64,000 nt of DNA from Aradus depressus (GCA_963662175.1 OY759221.1:39430045-39494044); one strand, 5' to 3'. Counted from the stretch's first letter, positions 23,230 to 35,969 are shown. Program-made: numbers and translations. The notes: generated by a model from the letters alone, not told the origin.

Positions 23230-23735
23230 GGCGCATTCTGGTATTAGGAGGTTGGAAAACAAGAAATTTCGTTGAAAAATCAACTTCAAACTTCTGACCG
23301 ATTATACAACTTTCCCTACACTTTGAATCCTGGATATCTATTGATTTTCAGACAAATCGACCAAAGGCAAGGGTGGAGGCTCAACACACTAATAAATACC
23401 GTTGTATAGTCTTGTAATTTAAATAGTAATCTCAAAATCACATGAGGACATCACCTATCAATTTTCAGCGAAATCATATATTTAAATTCAAAACCCAATG
23501 AGGATGACACATGATAATTTTCAGCGGAATCGGCAAAAGGTAAGAAGGGGATGAGAGGTCTCAACTCAAAAACGCTAATAACTGCCAATGTTATGAATTT
23601 ATCGACACAAAATTGTGTACGATTCAGACCTTATTGAGTGTTAACTCAAACAGTTGAATGGCTGTGGAGGAGGAGCGAAACGTTAAACGATTAATTCGTT
23701 ATTGGGAAGTGACATTGCCAGTGACTCGATTATTT
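23230..23735. repeat. Family C, two abutting pieces
   Basis: A minus end piece (ttctgaccgattatacaact) joins a plus piece with modules up to agtgacattgccagtgactc. Confidence 0.65.
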
Positions 23736-23879
23736 AGTGTCTCGCGATTTCTCGATTATTTCTTTACTTGATTACTTTCACCCCATCGATTCATGTTTGG
23801 GTCTACATATCACCCTTTAATTTTGTGAATCAAATAAAAGGTCATTTTTGATTAACTTCATGTCGTCTTTAGTTAAGTA

Positions 23880-24224
23880 GGTTAGGTTAGGTTTTATGAC
23901 TCATGCACGGACTTTAACAACGAGGTCATATCGCCTACTACCAGAGCGCTCTTTCGTCACTCTGGTGGACATGAGCCCGACTCTACTGTGGGAGTCCTAA
24001 ATTTTGCCTACCCTAAATTTTTTATTCATCTAGGGTAGGGGTCTTTAACGAGTACCTGACATCGTACAGGCTCGGGACCATCGCTTAACGTCCCATCCGA
24101 AGGACGGCGTGCTTAAGTTTATTTTACCTCCCAGATAAGATAAACTAAGGGACTCGGTCGGGTTACGAACCCACGACCTTGAGCTCAGAAGTCAAGTACG
24201 CATACCACTGAGCTACCGACGCCC
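23880..24224 (-). mobile_element. SINE-A, full length with 14-bp target duplication
   Basis: Flanked by tctttagttaagta at 23866-23879 and 24225-24238. It has a tRNA-like head, a roughly 345-bp body and a tail that reads (CCTAA)2 on the element strand. Confidence 0.93.
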
Positions 24225-24239
24225 TCTTTAGTTAAGTAT

Positions 24240-25040
24240 AAATATTTTTCAAGCTAGTCAGCCTGGATTGCTAACCATAATATGATTTTTCTCTTCAAAA
24301 AAGCAAACAATTACATTTTTCTTTAAAAAATACTAATTTTTATTTCAATCACTCTAAATATAACTTGAAATTTACAAAAACACAACAAAATAATTATAAT
24401 ATATATAATAACATAATATTATCTATACAAATGCACAAAAAAAAAAAAATGGAACACCTAGAAAAAATTGCGATATTTACATTAAAAATCTGCATAAACC
24501 TTTATATTATTATAGAGAAGAAAGAAATCATCAATTTCAACTTAAAGCGAAAGGGGCAACGTAAAAGTCCAGTATTCTTAGCATACATTTTCTGGATACT
24601 CACAATTGTAATATTGAAAATGTGTTGGGATAAAGAATCAATTTTGAAAAAGCACAAAGTCATTAATATATTGTTGTGAACAAATTCTTTGTAGTTAGAT
24701 AGTATATAGTTATAGTAAAAAAGTTTAAATAAAAAAAGCACTGGAGTCATTTTGCAGATAACTTAGCTCTGAGAGAATGACATACTTTACGTTTACATAT
24801 GTTGAATAGGACCGTCGTAATCCTTTGCACAAAATTAGAAACAGGCAATGTTGGCTTCCTGGAATGAGCAACTCATGTCTTCTTGAAGAAGGGGTTTCCG
24901 AAAAAGGTTTCCCTTCTGACGGATGTCTTTGTGGGGGATGGTAGTTACATAACTCGGTTCATCATATCCTGTTCTATCAGCGACCGGAGAGGTCAGAGAA
25001 GGAGGTTAATATCGGCGGTCACCAACAACTCATTTTTTCG
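24240..25040. other. No gene seen
   Basis: A/T-rich with a chance 104-codon Lys/Ile/Asn-rich frame (24365-24679) that has no recognisable domain. Confidence 0.5.
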
Positions 25041-25049
25041 ACGATTTTT

Positions 25050-27840
25050 TCCAACTTTGTCAAAAACTGAGATACACTACTATATATGAGTCTACAGCTT
25101 GGGAATGAGTATGCTAAGAGAAAAACTCATGGAATAAAAGTTGTAGAGCATGAAATTCTGCGTCTACTGAGTACCAACATTTTTGAATTCGGCGAAGTAT
25201 GCCTCTCGAAATTGGCAATCTCCCGACTTCCGGCAATTGGCATATAAAGGTACCTCCTATAAGTTACAACGCTTCAACAGTACGGGTGTATATCTCTTAG
25301 AGTTATTCTTGCTTTAATATCATTAAATAATCATTTAAAAATGTGAATTAGGAGAAAACAAATACGAAAACACAGTAAATAAGAAAACACATGAGGGTAA
25401 TTTAATAAATACATAAGTTCTCGTGTGCCTCATCTTTTCCTGAGCCGTCTGGATGGCCCCGGCTCCTCTACTGGCAGCTGTGGAGGTGGTAGGAAGCTCT
25501 CATCATCCTGCTCTGGTTGTTCCTCGAGCTCCAATAGCTGGTTGAAGTGATCTTCGTCGTCATCATCGTCAACTACCGGTGGTAATTTGTTGTCACATTG
25601 TTGACCACATCAATGCTTGCAGATGGAAGAGCACTTCAGACCAGCCTTACGGCAAGAGCAGACTCTACTACACGCTATCTTGCAAGCGCATGACACTGTC
25701 TCGAGTAGAGAGAAGGGAGCCACATCTCTGGAGGTTTTTAGTGGCACTAGACCCGCATTACTGCGCACCCATCCCCACTCCTCCGGGTTCATTGTGTTAC
25801 CCAACCATGTCTGTATTTGATGGAAACACCGGTATGAGTGGTGGCGTGCAGCATCATAAGTAGGTCGACAGGTAGCAGTCTTGCGAGGTCCACTTTTCCC
25901 TTGGTCACTGCTCGTGTGAACGTGGAGTGGCGCAGTTCGTCCAAAGCTATGTTGGTGGAGTCGCCGGTGTAGATGGCCGCGAAAATACACCATACCATCA
26001 TGGCTGGTGAGTGGGTTAAGGAACCGTCTGGAGATGTCTCTCAGTTCTTTCGAAAAGGTGACCATGCTGCTCAGCTTCATCTTTCCTTGGCCAAAAATAG
26101 CAGATGTCGTATCACATCCACTAAACCCGTGGATGAAAAGGATGTGGCTGGATATGGATTGGTCGAATGTGAAAGATGTTGTCAAATATTGCACCCCCTC
26201 TTCCAGACAGAAAGACCAAGTTGGTGCATGGTTGGCCAAGCCCTATCATAAGCACAAGGAGGTATATGTCATCTCCAATTATCCTGACATTTTCGTGCTG
26301 CTTGGCCTTGGAAATGGCGGTGTCAACAATGAGCAAGTCAGCATCTTCTTGGGCCTGATTGACTTCAATGTCACAATCTTCGAAGTGACTTTTCAGGACT
26401 TCAATGAGACGACTTTTATTTTACTCATTGGCCAAAAACTTTTCCTGAGCGACTTGGTTCATTGTATTTACATCAAAGATCACTTCGGGGAATTGGTGAA
26501 TCTTCATCCGCGGCAATCGCTCGGATCTTTTGGTGCCACTCTGAGCAGGGTATCCGTCGAACACAACGGCAACATTCGTGGACCCTTAGTGTATTTTTAA
26601 AAAAGAGGAGTAGCTCTTGGCGATGGTTACGAAGGAGGCATTGTAAGGCCAAAAGACTTTATGAAGCAGATAGCCTCCATCCACTACTGCGAAATATTGT
26701 CGCCCTTCTGTAGCTTTGGAGGCAAGCGGGGTGAATGCTGCGTACATAGACGACTTGGTTCCTTCCCTTATGGCTCCTTCTGCAAAGAGTGACATCGGGT
26801 AGGGCGCGAGTTCGTAAGTGAAAGGGTTTTTTAAGTCTTCTTCTGGCTGTTTTGTAATGCACAGTCTTTGGAACAGTGTCAGAGGATCAGTAGTAGGTAT
26901 TTTGAGGTTTCCCGTCGTAAGACAGCTCACAGCAGATAAGGTCTCTCCTTCTGAGGGTGACATTCTTGAAGTTGCCATGATCAACCATCTTAGCCACCCC
27001 TTCGAGGCTGATTTCCTGAGCCAAGTGGCAGTTTACATTGGCTCCTCCAACGACACCATTGCTTAAAGAAATTATGGCATCTGAGTCTGAAAATGGGGGT
27101 GCTGTACAAGCCACTCCTTCAGTTTGATTGAGTCTCTTGCGTCTCTGTCCACACGAGAACTCCGGGCATGGTCAAACTCCAAGCCCCTTCTTTTCTCTCC
27201 TTTCCTGTCGGTCTTCACGAGGCCAGTGAGTCTGCTCAACAGGCATTGCTCACTCGTTTGTATAAATCATATTGTAATTATTAAATACAATTATACACTA
27301 AATATAATTATACAATTAAATACAATTATTGTATTCATTATTATTATTATTATTATTAAGAAATGAGATTGATAGAAAGATACTTGATTGGCTAGAGTTG
27401 CAACTCATAGGTATCTTCATGGGTTCCGTATGCCAATTGCCGGAAGTCGGGAGATTGCCAATTTCGAGAGGCGTACTTCACCGAATTCAAAAATGTTGGT
27501 ACTCAGTAGACGCAGAATTTGATGCTCTACAACTTTTATTCCATGAGTTTTTCTCTTAGAATACTCATTCCCAAGCTGTAGACTCATATATAGTACTATA
27601 ACTCAGTTTTTGACAAAGATGGCAAAATTCTTAGTTTTTGACCGTGGTTTTCGATCATACCACTTAATCAAATTATTAAGTTGTGGTACTCAATCGACGC
27701 AGAATTTAATGTTCTTCAATTTATTATATCGTAACTTTTTCGCTAGGATGCATCGTTTAAGAATTATAGGCAAAAACCCCCAAAAAAAGTCCTAAAATTT
27801 CGAGGTTTTTTGGCTGCCAAATGTTTTCCCGAGGTCACCC
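25050..27840 (-). mobile_element. DNA transposon with about 220-bp inverted ends and decayed ORF
   Basis: Left arm 25050-25272 and right arm 27394-27618 are inverted copies. For example, ttggcaatctcccgacttcc on the left is matched in reverse on the right. A second weaker repeat of the arm lies at 27645-27735. The element probably extends a little beyond the aligned arms; no target duplication was identified. It contains the broken ORF at 25610-27114. Confidence 0.7.
25610..27114 (-). pseudogene. Frameshifted transposon protein with nuclease-like and CXC-like parts
   Basis: Consecutive minus-strand frames join through at least four frameshifts or stops. Readable blocks in order are: a start region (MACTAPPFSDSDAI); a conserved central block with GRQYFAVVDGGYLLHKV; DADLLIVDTAISKAK; IIGDDIYLLVLMIGLG; a block with IHGFSGCDTTSAIFGQGK; and a Cys-rich end (SCACKIACSRVCSCRKAGLKC). 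The acidic GDD.xLL and GCDTTS blocks look like a PIN/FEN-type nuclease fold. The Cys-rich end looks like a tesmin/CXC module. Both are visual inferences. It is certainly not functional here. Confidence 0.7.
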
Positions 27841-28329
27841 GTATTAGCATTTTTGTTTTTTACATGTTCGTACCCATATATACAAGTTAAAAAAATAAAA
27901 GCTTCTACACCACCTTTTGCAACGTATCCCCCTGTTTCGATCCTCGACTGACTGGCCTATTAGTTCTCCAAACATTACTATTGATTTTAGATTTGCACTT
28001 TTATGTATAAAACATTATTTGATTCTTTTTTTTTATATATATATTTTTTTTTTTGATAAGCAGAGTAGTAGAACGTATTTACACTTAACATAATATGTAC
28101 ACATATATTTTTTTTTTTAATTAACAATTTAAGCCCGGCCCGGATAGTTTCAAATGATACACAATAGTGCCATCATGACATATTTTTGCGCCCAAAGCAA
28201 GGAATTTATTTCTCACAAAATTTTAACAAATAGATAAAAAATGATCTTAAACATATATAAACAAAATGATACATCTAATTACTTATTTGACTAGAATATA
28301 ATTTAAAAAAATATATATATATATTAGTT

Positions 28330-28480
28330 GCAAAAACTGCTGGTGAATCGTCGTCTATGTATTTCCCCACCTCGAATTTAACTACTCATTTTTCGTTCTC
28401 TCTTCAAATCCTTCGTCTTCTTCACCCAATTTGGCTGAAATTAATCCCCCTCCCCCCGAATTGGTTGTTTTTTTCTTCAT
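28330..28480 (-). repeat. Family C fragment
   Basis: ctggtgaatcgtcgtctatg, tttcgttctctcttcaaatc. Confidence 0.6.
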
Positions 28481-28719
28481 TTTCTCACACAACATCCCTG
28501 GCCCCAAGAGGGGAGATATCAACGGAATATCCTTCATAGGAAGAATGGTAATATGGTATACTTTTTTTATGTCAATATCAAAAGTAAAGTACCATTAAGG
28601 ATCAGTGAATTTTAAAACGTGATTTTTCAAAATTCACATTTTTTTAATTGTGACAGTTTTGTTTTGAGGTATATACATATATGAAAATTTCACATTTTGT
28701 ATATCTCATTCTGTCCTTT

Positions 28720-28885
28720 GTTGGTCCTGGGCAGATGACGGAGGTATAATAACACTGGGTGGCATGGGTTCGAGTCCAGTCACACTGTAAACAGAGAATA
28801 TTAAATGTTAACTATTATTTGTATAAATCTAGTATATTTATAAATAAATAAAGACTTAATAATAATAATAATAATTAATTAAATG
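28720..28885 (+). repeat. Possible short retroelement with AAT-repeat tail
   Basis: A box B-like gggttcgagtcc at 28767, then a shared end ttataaataaataaagactt + aataataat, which also occurs at 488-520. A (TAA)n tail is seen in both. Confidence 0.45.
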
Positions 28886-29489
28886 TAAACAGCGAGCATG
28901 TAAACAGAATAACAAGAAAAAAAACTGTTGCAAAATATCGTTAAAATGTGAATATAATCAAAAAGAGTGAATATAGCATATTACTTTTGGGCTGTGTAAT
29001 GAGATTCTGAATTCATATATAATATAACTATATTACAGCATCATTTTTTTTTATATTTTGTTTTAATTAGGAAATTAGAGGTTTCAGGAAGCACTCCCAT
29101 CGTCAGTACCACATTTAAAATAAAATTTCTCAAATTGAAATAAAAGACAATTTTGAAATAGCATCAGAGATCATAACATGTCTAAAATATTAATAAGTAC
29201 TAACATATTTCAGTTACTGATGACGGGAGTACTTCCCGAAACGTTTATAATTGCTAACTAAAAAAAATATAAATAAAATAATAAATTGCGAGAAGTAATG
29301 CTATGATGAATATATTTTGTAAAAATTGTTGAATATCATTTTAATTAAATACAGATATAAATCTTCAAATTCGTATCAATGTATGCGATTTTTAGAGACC
29401 TAATTTATTTTCATTTGATGTACGTATTTCAATAATTCCCAAATATTGGCCCTTTTGTTCTCCTTCTATTAATTTATTTTTTCTTCATT

Positions 29490-32012
29490 TAGATATACGA
29501 TATTACCAACTTCTAAGTTGAGGAACGCGGACATATTGTGGAAACTTGTAATAAATAAATAAAACAAACTTATTTTTTGAAATATTGTCTATTCCACTAA
29601 AGATATACATACATATATAACTACCGGTTTCGGCTTTATACCATCGTCAGGTCTAGTTATGAACTAAGTCAGTTTGCAGAGAGCGACCCTTCAAATACAT
29701 CTCAGGTCAAAGGGTGCTATTAAAACTTGGGAGTCCCCCGGCTGTACCGTTAGCTAACTCATGAAATATTTCTTAACAAAACCTAGTTCTAAATTTACAT
29801 AAAACAATATCACTAGACTAATACGGGGAAAATAACAAATAAATAAGAACAAATACAAGTAAATAATAAAAAATATAAATAAAATTAATAATAATATTAA
29901 GATTTAGATAACTTTAAACATATATGTGGAACCAAATATTAATAACAGATAATACAAACATATATGTGGAAACAGAACTGGATCAGGGTGTTAACAAAGG
30001 GGAATAGTTGAAATAAATTTGGTCATTCATGCAAATGTTCCTTTTGGTAGCTTTATTTATTTCTAATTGCTCTAAGCTATTAAGTAGCCTGCTTTTTGAG
30101 CAATAGTGGAGATATTTGATGCCTGTAGATGGGTCGAAAGTGTGGCTCGACCCAATCTAAATGAAGAAAAAATAAATTATTAGGAGACCAAAAGGGCCAA
30201 TATTTGGGAATTATTGAAATACCTACATCAAATGAATACAGATATGAATATATTTAAAATGAGAACGCCGGTAGCTCAGTGGTATGCGTGCTTGACTTCT
30301 GACCTCAAGAACGTGGGTTCGAAACCCGGCCGAAGGGACGTTAAGCAATGGTCCCGAGCCTGTACTATGTCAGATACTCGTTAAAGACCCCTCCCTACCC
30401 TAGGTGAATAAAAATTTAGGGTAGGCAAAATTTAGGACCTCACAGTAGAGTCGGGCTCATCTCCACCAGAGTGACGAAAGAGCGCTCTGCCAGTAGGCGA
30501 TATGACCTCGTAGTTAAAGCCCGGCCATGAGTCATAAAACCTAACCTATATTTGAAATTTTGTATATCTGATGTTTATTTTAGGTCAGAAGTAAGCTATG
30601 GAAGTTCGATAATAGGAGAATCGATAGGATAGGATATTAGCAGAACTTGCAGATCGATCTTATGCAGATTGTACAAAGCTCCTAAAGATTAAAGCTGTAA
30701 ACCTTATTTTTGGAACTAATTTTAGGACAATATTTTTCCAAAGAGACGAAGTAGAATTAATACTTTGATGAGAAGTTTTATTTATAATTATAAAAACAAA
30801 TCCAATCATTTGACTTCGAAGTTCTACTATATATATACACAAAGTATAGATCTATTTTCTATTCACCTGTTGGGTACATGTTTGGGGAGGTAGGATCCTG
30901 GTAGATATATCGAAGTAGAGCCTATGAAGCTTCCCTCAAGTAGATCAGGATCAAATGATCCAGATTTGTCTCCTATAACAGAACATGTATATTGATATAG
31001 AAAAAGTTTAATAAACAATATCTACATTGCTATAAAGCAGACAAATCTGAGTATATATTATACCGATGAAAAAATCGTGTTTCATATCCAAAAAACATTA
31101 TTTGATACAAGGCTTTCATTTTTATTTTTGGAGTTCCTCCACACCTTAAAGGTCAGTCGAATGTACGTTATTGTTTTATTTATTAAGACTTTTTTGTATA
31201 TTCCTTTATAATTGATTAATCTATAAATATATATATATATCCATATATTGTTATAGTTACATTGTTTTTTTCTTCTATATCTCGCACATTAGGACCTGAT
31301 GATGGGACGTGAGAACGTCCCGAAACATCGTTGGGATAAAGACACTTCCAAAGAGTTTTTTTGAAAAATAGTTATCTTAATTTTTATTAAATTGAAAACT
31401 GTCTCTACATATTATAAACGTATCTTTTATTAATTTGTATATACACTCATATATTTCTAAGTATTTATTTGTTCAGTTTTTATTAATTTCATTTTACTTT
31501 TTTTTAATAGTGTTGTTATTACTACTAATTATAGGTGTGTTAGACTCAAGTAGTTATAAATCTATATCTTAATGTATAAATTCTTTTGACGTATCCTATT
31601 ATGTATTGGTCTAACGGAAATAAATTTATTATTATTATTACCAATATATCGGTATGAATGGGTAGAATACCCTGGTCACCACAACTAGTATATACCAAAG
31701 CTAGTATCTTATTGTTCGAATATATTTTAGGGATTTGTGTCTATATGATTGAATGAATAAAACAAACTTATTTTTTGAAATATTGTCTATTCCACTAAAG
31801 ATATATATAAAAATAAAACTACCGGTTTCGGCGTCACACCATCGTCACGTCTAGTTATGAACTAAGTTAGTTTGCAGAGTGCGACCTCTCCAATACATCT
31901 CTGGTGAAAGGTGCCACTTCAATTAGGGAAAATAGACAATATTTCAAAAAATAAGTTTGTTTTATTTATTTATTACAAATTCCACAATATGTCCGCGTTC
32001 CTCAACTTAGAA
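29490..32012. mobile_element. Group of foldback pieces of a second family
   Basis: aaacaaacttattttttgaa followed by atattgtctattccactaaa occurs at 29560-29610 and 31760-31800 and in reverse at 31925-31980. The 29430-29510 stretch is repeated in reverse at 30155-30235. Hairpins with gccgaaaccggtag lie at 29615-29655 and 31815-31860. A SINE-A is nested at 30262-30546. Confidence 0.65.
30262..30546 (+). mobile_element. SINE-A with internal deletion
   Basis: Head gccggtagctcagtggtatg is present, with a box B. About 60 bases after the head are deleted. The tail is aaaacctaaccta. The flanks tatatttaaaat/tatatttgaaat look like a mutated target duplication. Confidence 0.9.
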
Positions 32013-32855
32013 GTTGTCTATATGATTGTATATTGTTTAATGTACACATAATGAACTGTACTTCCGCCCTCGTCGTAAGTTCAACATATAAGTTTGCTAG
32101 CTTGGAATATTTTTACGAGATTATCTGAGGCTGTGACTCTCCCACTCCAAGCGAAACTCCACAAATTTTAACATATTTTTAAAAAATAATAAGAAAGTTA
32201 TATAAAATCTTAATAATACGAGGTAAAAAGAAGAAATTCGAATAATCTAAAGAAATTGCATTTATAATAAAGCACAGAATATGTTTAATAAATAAATGTG
32301 TATATATGTATAATAAAAAAATATATAATATAGTGCTCAATGTTTATTATTATGTGGTGATACATTCCGCAAATGAACAATATTTTAGAATAGAACACAT
32401 TCTTATCTAGCTCTAATCGTATAAATTAAATAATAGTAAAAAAAAACTTCTTACTTTTTCTTAAATAAAGAAATAAAAATATTAGAAATATTAATCTGTT
32501 CCTTTTCGGCCGATTTGTCTAAAAAGTGCTAGCTGGATTTCTGTACCTAAATATATAAACCTTTGTGTTGATATCTTCGAGAGACTATTCAAAGAAGAAG
32601 AAATAATTCACATGGAAATGGGAAAAAATAAAAGTGTCCATGAAGTTTTAAATGTCCTGCCATCTGTTGGACAACCGTGGAACTACTACAGTTGCCTTCA
32701 GAATGCATATTTTGTATTTTTTCACATACTATGTAAAGTGCGTTTGTAATTTTTTTATTCATTACTTACTTTTTTTTTTTTTTAATTCTCTTTGTTGTTT
32801 TCCTTTAACAATGAATGGTTCAATTCGTTCAAAATAATAATAATAACAAAAATTA

Positions 32856-33985
32856 CGGATCTTTTCGGTTATGTGTCAGGGATTCTAAAAAAATTTCCAT
32901 TTGAACTATATGTTTCTCTATATCAGGAGAATGTGGACTGTTTCAGTAAAAGGACCGACGGGAGGGTCAACATTGTATTTCTTCGGATACATCAAGTGGA
33001 TTTACAAAGAGTCAGTGGTTCGGCAGAAAATTTTTCAGAATCCCTGACATATAACCGAAAAGATACAAATAAAATTTTTTTTTTTTTTTTTTAACAGGTT
33101 GATAACTATATTCTGGTAAAAATTCTAATTTTAATTGTTTGAATATTTTTACGCCTGCGACCAATGAAAATATGTATATACAAAGTTGGCTTAAAGAACA
33201 AGGAAGTCTCTTTGAATAAATGAAGTATACGTTGCTACTCTAAGTCCTTGATAGAAATGTCCTTTTTTTAAGTTCAATACTGATTTAAGCCACTTGGAGA
33301 GATTGTTTTTTATACTTTTGTTTAGTGTCCTTGTGTGAGATATATCTCAAATTCAAAAATTGTTTAGTGTAATGCACTCGTATGTACCTAAAGCAACATA
33401 ATTTTTTTCTTATAACCACATTTTTCGAATCTTTTCGGTTATGTGTCGTGTATTATTGGTCGCAGGCGTAAAAATATTCAAACAACTAAAATTAGAATTT
33501 TTAACAGAATATAGTTATCAACCAGTTTAAAAAAAAATAATAATTTTATTTGGATCTTTTCGGGTATATGTCAGGGATTCTGAAAATTTTTCTGCCGAAC
33601 CACTTACTCTTTGTAAATCCACTTGATGTATCCGAAGAAATAACATGTTGACCCTCCCATCGGCCCTTTTACTGAAACAGTCCACATTCTCCTGATATAG
33701 AGAAACATATAGTTCAAATGGACATTTTTTTAGAATCCCTGACACATAGCCGAAAAGATCCTTTGGGATCGGTAAGGATCTTTTCGGTTGTGTCAGGGAT
33801 TCTAAAAAAATGTCCATTTGATCTATATGTTTCTCTTATATCAGGAGAATCTGGACTGTTTCAGTAAAAGGACCGACGGGAGGGTCAACATTTTATTTCT
33901 TCGGATACATCAAGTGAATTTACAAAGAGTAAGTGGTTTCGGTAGAAAATTTTTCAGAATCCCTGACACATAACCGAAAAGATCC
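32856..33985. mobile_element. Cluster of three MITE copies with inverted arms
   Basis: A unit of about 215 bp with terminal repeats gatcttttcggttatgtgtc occurs at 32856-33071 (+), 33552-33763 (-) and 33774-33985 (+). The first two also share flanking sequence (33100-33180 against 33448-33530), making 325-bp inverted arms. Open frames read in these copies are a by-product of their similarity. Confidence 0.85.
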
Positions 33986-33989
33986 TTTC

Positions 33990-34790
33990 GGTAAATATAC
34001 CAAAAAAAAAAAAAATTTAAACATATAAAAAAAAAAAATTATTTTCTTTGAGGTTTCAAATTCTATAAAAGGACTAACATATATATGTAAGTGTCATACA
34101 ATCAAATGTATTGTTTTGTAACTCGCAAAATCTGAAATGATCTCTAAATTATATAATATAATCAAAAAAATTGTCTTCAAAGATAGAAATTGTTTGCAAA
34201 TTAAGTAAAATTTAAAAAAAGTACGTAAAATAGATGTAACATAAATATATGTAATATATAGTCATCTTATCCATCTTAGTAATCATGTGATTAAACTTTA
34301 AAGGCCCGTAAAAAACAAAGGATCGTAAAAATATTAGAAAAATGTTGGGAGGTAATACTCCTAGATGTCTTAAAAATTTTCTTAAAGTCTAAAAAAACCG
34401 AAATCGGTGATTGCGTTTTTGAGAAATGGCGGTTTTCTTAAAAACGTTTATTTTGTCGTCTTTTTGCACCAAGAAAGCGTCCAATTGTATGTTTAATCAG
34501 TTTTATCTTTTTTTTGTCATCCACTAATGTAAAACTACCTAAAAAAATATAAAAACTAATTTGCAACGTGAGTGTTCGTTTATTTTTACGATTATAATTT
34601 ATTGCTGTTGATACTAGCTAGATAAACACCAATTAGAATTATTTTTTTTGTGATAATAATATAGGATCAAAAAATTTGAAAGTATTTTTTTCTGTCTTCT
34701 GAGTGATGGCAGAATCGTTCAAAAAAAGTTCAGCTCATTTGAATGACCAAAGGGAAATTTTCGGCCGAATATAAAAACAATTTTTACTGT
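33990..34790. other. No gene seen; possible GATA 3' region
   Basis: Downstream of GATA exon 6. No continuing exon recognised; AT-rich with A-runs. Confidence 0.4.
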
Positions 34791-34800
34791 ATATTAAGAA

Positions 34801-34848
34801 CACCGCTCTTCGGTAATAATCTCGTAGTTAATGCCCGGGCATGTGTCC
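34801..34848 (+). mobile_element. SINE-A 3' fragment abutting GATA exon 6
   Basis: Matches the SINE-A end (tagttaatgcccgggcatgtgtc). It lies immediately downstream of exon 6 in gene orientation. Confidence 0.75.
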
Positions 34849-34865
34849 CCCAAAAAAACACTGAC

Positions 34866-34974
34866 CATTCGACTTGAGCTCGCTCTTCGGACTGGGGATT
34901 CGAACTTGTGGGTTCTTTGGTTTCCTCTTCCTCGTCTGAATTCCTTCTTTCTTCATCGTCAGCGGCCTGTTTAT
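34866..34974 (-). CDS. GATA factor exon 6: basic tail (partial 3' end)
   Basis: This exon encodes residues 365-400. The acceptor is acttttgcag|ATA (phase 0). It begins INRPLTMKKEGIQTRKRKPK, the conserved basic arm that follows the C-finger and contacts the minor groove. NPQVRIPSPKSELKSN follows. I place the donor at AATG|GTCAGT (phase 1), which is a moderate site. If it is not used, the frame reads through a poly-Phe/Gly stretch into a SINE-A fragment and stops at 34830-34828. The remaining C-terminal exons were not recognised in the window. Confidence 0.85.
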
Positions 34975-35119
34975 CTGCAAAAGTAATCATTATTTTACCA
35001 AACTATGTAAAATAAATTGAAACTTCAAACATAGCAATAGATCAAATGACGAATTGTTGACTATTTACATAACTGGCTGGGGAGTAAGATGTAAATATTT
35101 GTAAATTTCTCTCATATAA

Positions 35120-35265
35120 ATAAAAGACGTTGTCTTCCCACTGTTTTAATTTGACCAGAACCGGGTCATCATCTGTGATTCATCCCACCCACATAGCACA
35201 GCGGCTAAAGAACAACTGGCCATTGATGATGACGCTGAAAACCGGTTCTGGTCAAAATATATATG
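35120..35265. repeat. Small foldback with gaccagaaccgg arms
   Basis: gaccagaaccggg at 35154 and ccggttctggtc at 35243 pair; tgatgatgacgctgaaaacc precedes the right arm. A related copy is at 61600-61740. Confidence 0.7.
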
Positions 35266-35271
35266 GGTTAG

Positions 35272-35580
35272 ACATGCCCGGGCTTATCGCAAACTACCAC
35301 AGCGCTCTTTCGTCATTCCGGTGGACATGAGCCCGACTCTACTGTGGGAGTCCTAATTTTTGCCTAACCTAAATTTTTATTCACTTAGGGCAGTGGTCTT
35401 TACCGAGTACCTGACATCGTACAGGCTCGGGACCATCGCTTAACGTCCCATCCGAAGAACGGAGTGCTTAAGTTTATTTTACCTCCCAGATAAAATAAAC
35501 TAAGGGCCTCGGTTGAGTTTCGAACTCACGATCTTGAGCTCAGAAGACAAGCACGCATACAACCGAGCTACTGGCGCCCT
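35272..35580 (-). mobile_element. SINE-A in GATA intron 5
   Basis: Nearly full copy from the tail (gacatgcccgggctta) to the head end (gagctactggcgccc). Confidence 0.88.
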
Positions 35581-35630
35581 TAAAACTATTTTAATGTTGT
35601 TTTTTTTGGACTAAAATGATTTTGTTATCA

Positions 35631-35700
35631 TAGAGTTTTGTGTTTTCTTCTCACATTTTGTTAGTGCTGTCAGAGTTTTGTGTTTTCTTCTCACATTTTG
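35631..35700 (+). repeat. Two direct copies of a 29-bp string, 40-bp period
   Basis: agagttttgtgttttcttct + cacattttg, twice. Confidence 0.9.
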
Positions 35701-35969
35701 AGTTTGATAAGTTTACTTTGGGATTGGACAGCTCATTAAGTCTCTAATATTTGAAAATAGTTAATAAAGAGTTACCCACTGAAATGCGGATTACTCACTA
35801 AGCCACAAGGAGAAGCAGAAGTAAGGGATATTTGTGACAATAATTTACTTCAGATAAGTATTTGAATTTTGAATTTCGGTAAAGAAACGCTGCTTAGCAA
35901 CTATCCACATTTGCATATATATATAATTAAAGTATCAGTTAATTACGCCAATTAGCGCTATGTAGTTAC

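Noticed and set aside
24365..24679. 104-codon frame
   Set aside because: Lys/Ile/Asn composition expected by chance from AT-rich DNA; no domain, no codon bias, overlaps a minus frame of similar length.
31292..31330. Canonical hammerhead ribozyme call
   Set aside because: The core has an extra base before stem II and I cannot pair a stem I or find a convincing cleavage site, so I report it only as a hammerhead-like motif.
32792..33094. 100-codon frame matching a 96-codon minus frame at 33527-33817
   Set aside because: Both come from copies of the same MITE; the similarity is at DNA level with terminal inverted repeats, not evidence of a protein.
34784..34990. Acidic Glu-rich frame overlapping GATA exon 6
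   Set aside because: It is an out-of-frame reading of the basic-tail exon; the splice-phase-correct frame gives the conserved GATA arm.
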